Assembly: GCA_021740025.1 (NCBI GenBank)
Contig: JAIPAN010000040.1
Coordinates: 1 to 8,057, forward strand
Reading direction: 5' to 3'
DNA length: 8,057 nt
Origin: Sphingobacteriaceae bacterium
GTDB taxonomy: Bacteria > Bacteroidota > Bacteroidia > Sphingobacteriales > Sphingobacteriaceae
Under the pieces are notes generated by a model, which saw only the letters and a program-made list of their open reading frames with translations, was not told the DNA's origin and did no database searches. Shown here in pieces: positions 1-7,099 of this stretch. Each line of letters opens with the position of its first letter. Position 1 is the first letter of the stretch. Both the position numbers and the translations under genes were made by a program.

Positions 1-1000
1 GGCCAATACGGTGTACATAAGTTTCCGGAATGTTTGGCAATTCGTAGTTCAATACATATTCCAGTTCATCCACATCAATACCACGAGCGGCAATATCGGT
101 AGCTACCAATACTCGGGTGGTTTGGGCTTTAAAATTGTTTAAGGCCCGCTGACGAGCATTTTGCGCCTTGTTGCCGTGTATGGCTTCGGCCGTAATGCGG
201 TATTTTAGCAACAGCTTTACCACTTTATCGGCACCGTGTTTGGTACGGGTAAATACCAGCATGGTTTTAATCTCAGGGTTTTTAAGAATATCTACTAACA
301 GCGCTGCTTTATTCCCTTTGTCAACAAAATAAATACCCTGATTAATAATTTCTACCGTAGACGAAACCGGCGTAACCGATACTTGTTTAGGCTTATTTAA
401 AATACTATCCGATAGTTTAATGATATCGGGCGGCATGGTAGCCGAAAAAAACAGCGACTGGCGTTGTTTAGGCAACACCGTAAGCAGTTTTTTTACATCG
501 TGTATAAAACCCATATCGAGCATGCGATCGGCTTCATCGAGTACAAAAATTTCTACATCTCTGAGGCTTAAAAAACCTTGGTTCATTAAATCTAACAAAC
601 GGCCGGGCGTGGCAATAACCACATCTACTCCGGTTCTTAATGCATTTACCTGAGCACCTTGGCTTACTCCACCAAAAATAACACTGCAGGTAAGTCCCGT
701 ATGGCGGCCATAAGCTTTAAAACTTTCGCCAATCTGAATGGCTAGTTCTCTGGTGGGTGTTACAATTAAACTGCGTATTTTTTTCTTCCTATCGAAGGAT
801 TTATTGGCACTTAATAATTGCAGAATAGGAATGGTAAAGGCGGCCGTTTTTCCGGTGCCGGTTTGTGCACAACCTAATAAATCGTTACCGTCTAATACCA
901 AGGGAATGGCTTGTGCTTGTATGGGTGTTGGGGTAGTATAACCTTCGTGTTTAAGCGCTTTTAAAATAGGCTCTATAAGGTTTAAATCTTGAAATTGCAT
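1..1000 (-). CDS. rhlE: RhlE-type DEAD-box ATP-dependent RNA helicase, C-terminus cut by window edge
   Basis: ATP-dependent RNA helicase expected to unwind short RNA duplexes in ribosome assembly, RNA decay or cold adaptation (family knowledge). The ATG is at 1000 on the minus strand and opens [13 protein letters not shown]; 333 codons are visible before the window ends. All expected motifs can be read in order: Q motif PTPIQ (residues 24-28), Walker A AQTGTGKT (45-52), PTREL (82-86), GG (110-111), TPGR (131-134), DEAD (155-158), SAT (186-188), FTRT (250-253), [11 protein letters not shown] (300-310), and HRIG of motif VI, where the sequence stops at residue 333. The N-terminal phrase [17 protein letters not shown] and the Q-motif context fit the RhlE branch; a RhlB or CsdA assignment is less likely but the diagnostic C-terminal tail is not visible. 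The gene is incomplete only because of the window boundary. The leader is CA-rich without a Shine-Dalgarno sequence. Confidence 0.95.
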   Translation of the reverse strand, partial: MQFQDLNLIEPILKALKHEGYTTPTPIQAQAIPLVLDGNDLLGCAQTGTGKTAAFTIPILQLLSANKSFDRKKKIRSLIVTPTRELAIQIGESFKAYGRHTGLTCSVIFGGVSQGAQVNALRTGVDVVIATPGRLLDLMNQGFLSLRDVEIFVLDEADRMLDMGFIHDVKKLLTVLPKQRQSLFFSATMPPDIIKLSDSILNKPKQVSVTPVSSTVEIINQGIYFVDKGNKAALLVDILKNPEIKTMLVFTRTKHGADKVVKLLLKYRITAEAIHGNKAQNARQRALNNFKAQTTRVLVATDIAARGIDVDELEYVLNYELPNIPETYVHRIG

Positions 1001-1023
1001 GTATGTGTTTAAGGGTGATGTTG

Positions 1024-1044
1024 GAGCAATGAGAACCAATGCTC
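1024..1044 (-). promoter_or_regulatory. Small hairpin in the helicase leader
   Basis: On the minus strand GAGCATTG and CATTGCTC (one T-T mismatch) flank the loop GTTCT, about 23 nt upstream of the helicase start codon. It lies inside the predicted 5' untranslated region. It could affect translation or stability of the mRNA, or be incidental. No U-run follows it, so it is not an intrinsic terminator. Confidence 0.35.
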
Positions 1045-1057
1045 TCTAAAATTTGTG

Positions 1058-1084
1058 CAAGATACGGCTTTTATTTCGGACAAG
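1058..1084 (-). promoter_or_regulatory. Weak candidate promoter for the helicase
   Basis: Reading the minus strand, CTTG (1084-1081) is followed after 16 nt by TATCTTG (1064-1058), a shortened approximation of the Bacteroidota TTG / TAnnTTTG promoter. It lies just downstream of the terminator of the preceding operon and leaves a leader of about 50 nt. The -7 element is imperfect and the spacing is slightly short, so this is tentative. Confidence 0.3.
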
Positions 1085-1095
1085 ACTTTCTGCAT

Positions 1096-1129
1096 CAAAA
1101 AAAGGCCTCTCCAGGTAATAAAGAGGCCT
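1096..1129 (-). terminator. Rho-independent terminator after gapN
   Basis: On the minus strand, an 8-bp perfect stem AGGCCTCT / AGAGGCCT (1129-1122 with 1110-1103) encloses an 11-nt loop and runs straight into a T-run (1102-1097). It begins 21 bp past the gapN stop codon at 1151. Orientation and position fit termination of the minus-strand operon, and it insulates the downstream helicase gene from read-through. Confidence 0.9.
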
Positions 1130-1150
1130 ATACAAAAGTTGTATGTTGGT

Positions 1151-2776
1151 TTAAAACAAATACTTCGTGCTTAAGAAATTAGAGCTGTGCGTATCTACAA
1201 TTTCGTTAAACAAATGCTTGTTGCTATCGTTTAATTTGGTAGCTACCAAAGAGCGGATTGAAAATGCACGCAAGGCATCTACTACCGAAAGCGTTCCTTC
1301 GGCACTATCTTTACGGCCGGTAAACGGAAATACATCTGGCCCACGTTGACATTGGCAATTGATGTTTACTCTACTCACCTGATTTATCAGCGGATCAATT
1401 AAAGAAGCTACTTCGTCTTTATCTTGACTAAAAATACTCACTTGCTGTCCGTGGGTAGATTCGATAAGGTAATTGATAGGCTCTTCCAAATCATCAAAAG
1501 GTACAACCGGAATAAGCGGTCCAAATTGTTCTTCGGTATAGAGTTTCATGTGTTTGTTTACCGGATACAAAATAGCCGGATACACAAATGATTCTACCGT
1601 TTCGCCACCGCCTGGGTTTATAACTTTAGCGCCATGGGCAAGCGCATCAGTAATGCATTCTTTTAAATAAGCCGGTTTTTGTGGTTCGGGAAGTGGGGTT
1701 AATGCCACACCAGCATCCCAAGGCATACCGGGTTTTAGTGCCTCCACCGCTTCAGTTAAGCCTTTCAAAAATTCATCAACCAGGCTGCGGTGTACAAATA
1801 CTATTTTGAGTGCGGTACAACGTTGTCCGTTAAAAGAAAGTGCGCCTAACACCGTTTCTTGAACAGCCAATTTTAAATCGGCTTTAGCCGTAATAATAGC
1901 TGCATTTTTTGCATCTAAGCCTAAAACTGCTCGTAAGCGGTTTACTTTAGGGTGCAATTTTTTAAGTTGATTGGCTACTTTACTAGAACCGATAAGGGTT
2001 AATACATTAATTTTTCCCGATTCCATAAGCGCTGGCACAATGGTATTCCCTCTGCCGTAAATGGTGTTTACCACACCTTTAGGGAAACATTTTTTAAAGG
2101 CTTCCAATAAAGGGTAATGCAATAACGTACCGTGTTTAGGTGGTTTAAACAATAAGGTATTGCCCATAATAAGGGCCGGTATGAGGGTGGTAAAAGTTTC
2201 GTTGAGTGGGTAGTTGAAGGGGCCCATACACAATACCACGCCCAGCGGCGATCGGCGTACTTGGGCTACAATGCCTTGCTCTATTTCAAACCTCGACGAT
2301 TGGCGATCGATATCTTTTAAGGCATCAATGGTGGCGTAAATGTACTCGATGGTGCGGTCGAATTCTTTTACAGAATCGCCATGCGATTTCCCAATTTCCC
2401 ACATCAGCAATTTAACCACTTCGTCTTTCTTCTCAATAATTTCATGCGTAAAACGTTCCACACAAGCAATGCGTTCTGCCACACTCATGGTAGGCCATTC
2501 GCCACGGCCATTGTTGTAAGCTGCTACGGCAGCATCTAGTGCTTCGTTGGCTTCTGTTTGCGTACACAGTGGGTAACTGCCTATCACTTTACGTTCCAGG
2601 CCATTGGCTGTTTGTATGCATATGGGCGACAAAACCGTATGGCGTTCTCCATTCCAAGGTTTCATTTGCCCGTTGCACAGGTATTCTCCTTGATGCAACT
2701 CAGAACGTAAACGAAAGGCTTCTGGAATTTGCGCTTCGCTAACAAAAATGTTTGTTAGGGTTTCTTTTAAACTCAT
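1151..2776 (-). CDS. gapN: NADP-dependent non-phosphorylating glyceraldehyde-3-phosphate dehydrogenase (GapN-like aldehyde dehydrogenase)
   Basis: Cytosolic aldehyde dehydrogenase superfamily enzyme, 541 residues, somewhat longer than the roughly 475-residue streptococcal GapN. Expected reaction: glyceraldehyde-3-phosphate + NADP+ + H2O to 3-phosphoglycerate + NADPH, bypassing GAPDH and phosphoglycerate kinase. Visible motifs: GPFNYP with anion-hole Asn188, cofactor-site FKPP (Lys211), catalytic Cys320 in NGQRC, EEQFGP (Glu416, Phe418). GapN-type features are the KPP phrase, QRGPDVFPF near 477-485, and arginines 141, 319 and 478, which I match from memory to the phosphate-binding arginines of Streptococcus mutans GapN. 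Oddity: the usual ELGGK general-base segment reads GLDAK (286-290), so the glutamate position 34 residues before the cysteine is glycine. The gene follows the symporter by 26 bp with no promoter-like element and ends at a strong terminator, so it is probably the last gene of an operon. Another aldehyde substrate cannot be excluded. Confidence 0.85.
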   Translation of the reverse strand: MSLKETLTNIFVSEAQIPEAFRLRSELHQGEYLCNGQMKPWNGERHTVLSPICIQTANGLERKVIGSYPLCTQTEANEALDAAVAAYNNGRGEWPTMSVAERIACVERFTHEIIEKKDEVVKLLMWEIGKSHGDSVKEFDRTIEYIYATIDALKDIDRQSSRFEIEQGIVAQVRRSPLGVVLCMGPFNYPLNETFTTLIPALIMGNTLLFKPPKHGTLLHYPLLEAFKKCFPKGVVNTIYGRGNTIVPALMESGKINVLTLIGSSKVANQLKKLHPKVNRLRAVLGLDAKNAAIITAKADLKLAVQETVLGALSFNGQRCTALKIVFVHRSLVDEFLKGLTEAVEALKPGMPWDAGVALTPLPEPQKPAYLKECITDALAHGAKVINPGGGETVESFVYPAILYPVNKHMKLYTEEQFGPLIPVVPFDDLEEPINYLIESTHGQQVSIFSQDKDEVASLIDPLINQVSRVNINCQCQRGPDVFPFTGRKDSAEGTLSVVDALRAFSIRSLVATKLNDSNKHLFNEIVDTHSSNFLSTKYLF

Positions 2777-2802
2777 GGGGTAAGGTTTTTAATTTATTAA
2801 AC

Positions 2803-4491
2803 TTACCAATAAATAGTATACAAAGCAGTAATAATTCCTAATACTACTGCGGTGCCCACTATAAACGACGTTTGTGGCTTAAACATACTTTTATCTATTT
2901 CCAACCCTTTCGGGTTGTTGCCATTTCTGTTTTCGAACAAGCTGATGATGACCATGGCTAGTACCGCAATGGCAAATACAAAACCCATACGGTCTATAAA
3001 TGGAATTTCATATACAGCACTTCCGTTGGCTTGGGTAACCAGTTTCGAAAACCCATAGGGACTTAAAAATGCTAGGTTGGCAAAGCTTGGTAATACTTTA
3101 AAAAATACGGATAAGCAGAAACCACCAATGGTAGCAAATAAGGCAGCGTTAGAGGTAGTGCGTTTCCAGAAAAAGCCAAGAATAAACATAGCAAACACAC
3201 CTGGTGAAACAAAGCCCGTATATTCTTGAATAAATTGGAATCCTCCTTTTTTATCAATACCTAAATGAGGTGCAATAAGAATGGCCAAAACCATAGCCAC
3301 TATTACCGTAATGCGACCAATTATGACTTGTTTATGCTCGTTGGCATCTTTATCCACTATTTTCTTGTATACATCTAGCGTAAAAATGGTAGCAATACTA
3401 TTGGCCTTACCGGCTAGTGAAGCCACAATGGCAGCGGTTAAAGCGGCAAAAGAAAGTCCTTTTAAACCTGCTGGCAATAAGTTTAGCAGTACCGGATAAG
3501 CTGTATCGGGCACCAGTTCTCCATTTCTAAGCATATCGCCTTGAAAATTTCCGTAGCCCTCTTTATACAATACAAAGGCGGCAATACCCGGCAATACCAC
3601 AATTAGCGGCATGAGTAATTTTAAGAATGCAGCGAATAAAATACCACTACGAGCTGTATTTAAATCGGCACCAAGCGCACGTTGCGTAATGTATTGGTTG
3701 CAACCCCAGTAGTTTAGGTTTACAATAAGCATCCCTCCTATTAATACCGATAAGCCTGGAAGATCCATATAATGGGCATTATCTGGTTTAAAAATCATGT
3801 GGAAATGGTCGGAAGCTTTTTGGGTTACTAAGTTAAAGCCATTGAGTACGCCCGACGTACCAAAGTGGTTGGCTACCAATTGCAGGGCTAAATAGGTGGT
3901 TACCAAACCGCCAAGGATTAAGAAAAATACTTGAATCACATCGGTATAACCAATTACCTTCATTCCGCCAAGGGTAATAATAATGGCAAAAAAGGAAAGC
4001 AGATACATACAAAGGGTAATATCTAAACCCGAAATGCTGTTAATGGCCAAAGCACCTAAGTATAATATAGAGGTAAGGTTTACCACCACATAAAGCAATA
4101 ACCAAAAAATAGCCATAATCATGGCTACCGTGCCGTTATACCGCTGGTGCAGAAATTGCGGCATGGTATAAATTTTGTTTTTAAGATACACCGGAATAAA
4201 AAATACAGCTACAATAATTAGTGTGGCGGCAGCCATCCATTCGTAGGTGGCTATGGCTAGGCCCATGGTAAAGCCCGAACTGCTCATGCCTATAAATTGC
4301 TCGGCGGAAATGTTAGAGGCAATAAGGGAAGCGCCAATGGCCCACCAGGTAAGGGAATCTTTGGCCAAGAAAAAATCTTTTGAATTTTCTGCGTGCGCCT
4401 TTTTTTGGCGGTATACATAATAGCCATACAAGGCTACAATTAAAAAGTATACTAAAAATACGAGGTAATCTGCGGGTTGTAAGGTTTTCAT
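2803..4491 (-). CDS. Sodium/sugar symporter of the SSS family (vSGLT-like)
   Basis: Inner-membrane sodium-coupled solute transporter of 562 residues with about 14 hydrophobic segments, close to the length of Vibrio vSGLT, which it resembles throughout. Compared with vSGLT from memory: SNISAEQFIG (59-68) holds the equivalents of Asn64 and Gln69; ATYEW holds Glu84 (vSGLT Glu88); YWGCNQY holds the gate tyrosine Tyr261; FAAFLKL holds Lys291 (vSGLT Lys294); FQFIQEYTG holds Gln422 (vSGLT Gln428). These retained sugar contacts argue for a hexose-type substrate, probably galactose or glucose, rather than proline or iodide. Differences: the Ser91 position is Ala87, and the first of the paired Na2-site serines is Ala357, while Ser358 remains. 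It lies 74 bp after the sulfotransferase gene and 26 bp before gapN on the same strand. The start at 4491 has a CA-rich leader and no Shine-Dalgarno sequence. The exact sugar is not decidable from sequence. Confidence 0.92.
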   Translation of the reverse strand: MKTLQPADYLVFLVYFLIVALYGYYVYRQKKAHAENSKDFFLAKDSLTWWAIGASLIASNISAEQFIGMSSSGFTMGLAIATYEWMAAATLIIVAVFFIPVYLKNKIYTMPQFLHQRYNGTVAMIMAIFWLLLYVVVNLTSILYLGALAINSISGLDITLCMYLLSFFAIIITLGGMKVIGYTDVIQVFFLILGGLVTTYLALQLVANHFGTSGVLNGFNLVTQKASDHFHMIFKPDNAHYMDLPGLSVLIGGMLIVNLNYWGCNQYITQRALGADLNTARSGILFAAFLKLLMPLIVVLPGIAAFVLYKEGYGNFQGDMLRNGELVPDTAYPVLLNLLPAGLKGLSFAALTAAIVASLAGKANSIATIFTLDVYKKIVDKDANEHKQVIIGRITVIVAMVLAILIAPHLGIDKKGGFQFIQEYTGFVSPGVFAMFILGFFWKRTTSNAALFATIGGFCLSVFFKVLPSFANLAFLSPYGFSKLVTQANGSAVYEIPFIDRMGFVFAIAVLAMVIISLFENRNGNNPKGLEIDKSMFKPQTSFIVGTAVVLGIITALYTIYW

Positions 4492-4565
4492 TGTGGTGTA
4501 TGGGTGTTTACTGACTATTGAAGATCTTGTTATTATTTTTTTATTGTGTTTTAGCTGATGTGGAT
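4492..4565. other. Sulfotransferase-symporter intergenic gap without visible promoter or terminator
   Basis: These 74 bp separate two same-strand genes. I looked for the minus-strand TAnnTTTG element and for a hairpin followed by T's and found neither; the gap holds an A-rich run (around 4530-4552). This supports co-transcription of the symporter with the sulfotransferase, though a promoter for an alternative sigma factor would be missed by eye. Confidence 0.5.
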
Positions 4566-6089
4566 TTAGGGAAAACGGGTTATGCGTTCGGTGCGATGAA
4601 AAGTGATACCATAATAGGGTTTTGGAGCAAAAAGGGTGGCTTCAAAAAGTATGGATTGGCTTGTGTAATCAATTTCAACAATTTTGCCGTAATTGGCGTT
4701 GTTATTTACTGCACCAGGCGAAAAAATAATATGGTTTTGTTCGGCCAGGTAATCTACATCCGATACAATACGGCTATAGGTTTGGATACCCCTGCTTTTG
4801 CCGTATTGCCATACTTGTTTTACAGTTTTATTGGCCTTATTAATTTGGTAAACCACGGCTCGGCTATAAGAACTAGAAGCACCAAAATTTCGATTATCGC
4901 CATTGTCAAATAAAAGGATATTGCCATTGGGCATGAGTTTGGGAGCGTGTTGGTACCATTGCCACTCGAAATCGGGGTGCGGGCTGTTGCCCTGAAGCAC
5001 ATCGGTTTGGGTAATGGCTTGTTGGTTTTGATTGAGGGGTTGCAGTAAGTAAGGGGTTAAATTGGTTCCGTTACCTGCCACATCCCAGCCTTTATGCGGA
5101 CTCATAATCCATTCTACTTGGTTTTGTGCGTTGAGTTTAATGAGCCCTTGCGTACGACCCGAAATGATGATGCAATTATCACTAGCATCATAAGCTAGGG
5201 CATTTACATGTATCCAATCTGTAGGGTTGGTGCTTAGCGTTTGGCGGTTGTATTGTAGCGATTGGCGCAAATCCCAAGTATTGATAATCTGCTTACTTTG
5301 TCGGTCAATTTCTATTATAAAATCTTCTATGGTACTTTCCCCTAGTTTGGATACACTAACTAAAAAATTGCCATTGGGTTTTTCTAGTACCTGATGGTGA
5401 AAGCCAAAGCCTGGCAGGGGCCAAGTGTTTAGTATGTTGCCCGCAAAATCTATTTCGTAAATGGTATTGGTACTACCATCGCCAAAATATAAATTGCCAT
5501 TTTGGAGTTGTTCCATGCCATCGTCGTAAAATAAGGTTTGTAGACTTGGGTGGGTACTAAAATCGAGGTACCACCGTATATCGCCAAAGGCATCGAACAT
5601 AAACGGGCTTTGCGGAAAAGGATTGCTTTGATAGCCAAAATAGCTAACTAAGGTTAGCCCTGGGGCCATTTGGGCGGTTTTGGTATCAATTTGTATGTTT
5701 GGGAACAGGTTGCTTGGTAAGGGTGCTGTTTGTACCCTGTAGATTTTGGTAAGCGGGGCCTGCCCTGGGTTACTGAGGGTAATTTCTATGGTATTGTTAT
5801 AATTGGGGTACAGGCCTACAAGGGTAATGGTGTGTTGGGTACTGGCTGTTGTTTGTTGTTGAATGAGATCGCTGGTGGGGCCATTTTTACCTTCTACTCG
5901 TACTTTTAAGGTAGTTTTATTGGCTGTACGTAGCTGTAGTTGTGCACTTAGTGGAGCTAGTTGGCTGGGCTTGTATAACGAATCACTTAGGAGCTGTATG
6001 GGTGGCATTACATAAGGATCGGGTTTGTTTTTGCTGCAGGCTACCAAAAGTAGGCTGGCTAGTACTAAAAAATAGAAGCGTTTGGTCAT
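4566..6089 (-). CDS. Aryl-sulfate sulfotransferase (ASST)-like lipoprotein
   Basis: Probable PAPS-independent sulfotransferase, which in known family members moves sulfate from a phenolic sulfate ester to another phenol through a sulfo-histidine. The 507-residue protein has a lipoprotein signal: MTKR, hydrophobic core 5-17, lipobox LVAC with Cys18. A beta-rich N-terminal region (about 30-125) resembles the ASST N-terminal domain, followed by a beta-propeller-like region with repeated PNGN/QNGN and GNIL phrases. The active-site set, matched from memory to Escherichia coli AssT, is present: His231/His232 in FHHQVLEKPNGN (His252), His294 in WIHVNAL (His356), Arg312 in SGR (Arg374), and His381 in QHAPKLMPNGN (His436, the residue sulfated). 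Only two cysteines exist (18 and 306), so the disulfide of enterobacterial AssT is absent. It is the first gene of a likely operon with the symporter and gapN. Sulfatase-like or purely binding roles are alternatives, but the retained histidines favour an enzyme. Confidence 0.82.
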   Translation of the reverse strand: MTKRFYFLVLASLLLVACSKNKPDPYVMPPIQLLSDSLYKPSQLAPLSAQLQLRTANKTTLKVRVEGKNGPTSDLIQQQTTASTQHTITLVGLYPNYNNTIEITLSNPGQAPLTKIYRVQTAPLPSNLFPNIQIDTKTAQMAPGLTLVSYFGYQSNPFPQSPFMFDAFGDIRWYLDFSTHPSLQTLFYDDGMEQLQNGNLYFGDGSTNTIYEIDFAGNILNTWPLPGFGFHHQVLEKPNGNFLVSVSKLGESTIEDFIIEIDRQSKQIINTWDLRQSLQYNRQTLSTNPTDWIHVNALAYDASDNCIIISGRTQGLIKLNAQNQVEWIMSPHKGWDVAGNGTNLTPYLLQPLNQNQQAITQTDVLQGNSPHPDFEWQWYQHAPKLMPNGNILLFDNGDNRNFGASSSYSRAVVYQINKANKTVKQVWQYGKSRGIQTYSRIVSDVDYLAEQNHIIFSPGAVNNNANYGKIVEIDYTSQSILFEATLFAPKPYYGITFHRTERITRFP

Positions 6090-6109
6090 GGTTAGATTTT
6101 ATAAACGTT

Positions 6110-6132
6110 TAAACTTAAACATTTGATTTAAG
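6110..6132 (-). promoter_or_regulatory. Candidate promoter and inverted repeat upstream of the sulfotransferase operon
   Basis: On the minus strand TAAGTTTA (6117-6110) matches five of six fixed positions of the Bacteroidota -7 element TAnnTTTG, about 20 bp before the start at 6089. Just upstream an inverted repeat CTTAAA / TTTAAG (6114-6119 and 6127-6132, 7-bp spacer) overlaps the core promoter, and the palindromes AAACGTTT (6103-6110) and GTTTAAAC (6107-6114) lie downstream of it. No clear TTG element is seen at the expected distance. Repressor binding is possible but the sequence is AT-rich, so chance palindromes are expected. Confidence 0.35.
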
Positions 6133-6142
6133 AAACAGAAAC

Positions 6143-6174
6143 TTGCAGGGCAGGGGCTTTATGGTTTAGCTTTG
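6143..6174 (+). promoter_or_regulatory. Promoter of the secreted nuclease gene
   Basis: TTG (6143-6145) and TAGCTTTG (6167-6174), a perfect match to TAnnTTTG, are separated by 21 bp, within the range used by Bacteroidota housekeeping promoters. Transcription would start near 6180, giving a leader of roughly 44 nt to the 6224 start, or about 74 nt to the 6254 start. This is the best promoter match in the window. Confidence 0.6.
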
Positions 6175-6223
6175 CGGATAAGCTAACTATTTGCTTACAA
6201 TAAGTTAACAAGACAAAGAAAAC

Positions 6224-7099
6224 ATGGCCGTGTATAAAGCGTTTATAGTACATATGAAAATCTACCGCAAACAACTTAGCCATGGCCTTTTATGCCTGCT
6301 GTTTTTGCTTTTGGCTTGTGCTAAAGCCGAGAGCCCCTCAACTGTAAATGCGTCGGCTGCCAACCACTTGCTATTGGGCAACCCTAGCCAGGCAGATGCG
6401 CTGCAGCCCAGCAATTATTTGCTAGAAAAAAGCTACTATACCTCTTCGTACAACACTAGCACCCACATTGCCAATTGGACTGCTTGGCATTTAGAGGATA
6501 ACGATTTGGGTAATACGCCCCGCCAAGATGATTTTAGGGCTGATATAAGTTTGCCCCAAGGCTGGTACCAGGTAAACCAAACTAGCTTTTCGGGCTCGGG
6601 TTTTGACCGGGGGCATCTTTGCCCCTCGGCAGATCGTACAAGCAGTGTAGCAGCAAACTCTAGTACGTTTTTAATGACCAATATGCTGCCTCAAGCACCA
6701 CAAAATAACCAACAAACTTGGGGTAATTTCGAAGATTATCTTCGTTCCTTGGTACAAAATCAAGGGATGGAGGTTTATATGATTATGGGACATTATGGTA
6801 CGGGGGGTACGGGTAAAAATGGCTATGCGGAAAGTATAGATGGGGGCCAAATTTTGGTGCCTGCTTTTATTTATAAAATTGCAGTGGTATTGCCCCAAGG
6901 CACTAGCGATTTGGACCGTATTGCAGCCAATACGCGGGTAATTTCTATTACTACTCCGAATACGCAGGCTGTTAGTTCTAACTGGAAGGATTATAGGTGT
7001 AGTGTGGATGCACTGGAACAATTTACTGGCTATAATTTTTTGAGCATGCTGCCGGCCAACTTGCAGGCTAGTTTAGAAAGCCAAGTGGATGCTTACTAA
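6224..7099 (+). CDS. DNA/RNA non-specific endonuclease, lipoprotein
   Basis: Nuclease of the beta-beta-alpha-metal family (Serratia nuclease/NUC type) that cuts DNA and RNA with Mg2+, here predicted to be anchored outside the cytoplasm for scavenging or defence of the cell surface. Visible signature: DRGH (128-131) with catalytic His131, then LTP-like MTNMLPQ (151-157), and the metal-binding Asn162 with Glu170 eight residues later, the same Asn-to-Glu spacing as in Serratia nuclease. The C-terminal CSVDALEQFTGYNFL matches the family's end. A lipobox LLAC places the lipidated cysteine at 32. The start is uncertain: 6224 has the A-rich leader typical of this phylum but gives a 21-residue n-region; the internal ATG at 6254 (residue 11) gives a more usual signal peptide starting MKIYRKQ. 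The gene is divergent from the sulfotransferase operon and its stop codon abuts that of the next gene. Confidence 0.9.
   Translation: MAVYKAFIVHMKIYRKQLSHGLLCLLFLLLACAKAESPSTVNASAANHLLLGNPSQADALQPSNYLLEKSYYTSSYNTSTHIANWTAWHLEDNDLGNTPRQDDFRADISLPQGWYQVNQTSFSGSGFDRGHLCPSADRTSSVAANSSTFLMTNMLPQAPQNNQQTWGNFEDYLRSLVQNQGMEVYMIMGHYGTGGTGKNGYAESIDGGQILVPAFIYKIAVVLPQGTSDLDRIAANTRVISITTPNTQAVSSNWKDYRCSVDALEQFTGYNFLSMLPANLQASLESQVDAY

Noticed and set aside
420..941. Plus-strand open frames inside the helicase region
   Set aside because: They are antisense to a frame carrying every DEAD-box motif in order, so they are shadows.
1..1000. Helicase as a truncated pseudogene
   Set aside because: The frame is open to the window edge and is cut within motif VI only because the sequence ends there.
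4518..4913. 131-codon plus-strand open frame antisense to the sulfotransferase gene
   Set aside because: It lies almost wholly inside the well-supported sulfotransferase gene on the other strand and shows no recognisable domain; treated as a shadow frame.
6171..6193. TTTG (6171-6174) and TATTTG (6188-6193) as the nuclease promoter
   Set aside because: The spacing is far too short for the Bacteroidota consensus, and TAGCTTTG at 6167-6174 with TTG at 6143 is a better match.
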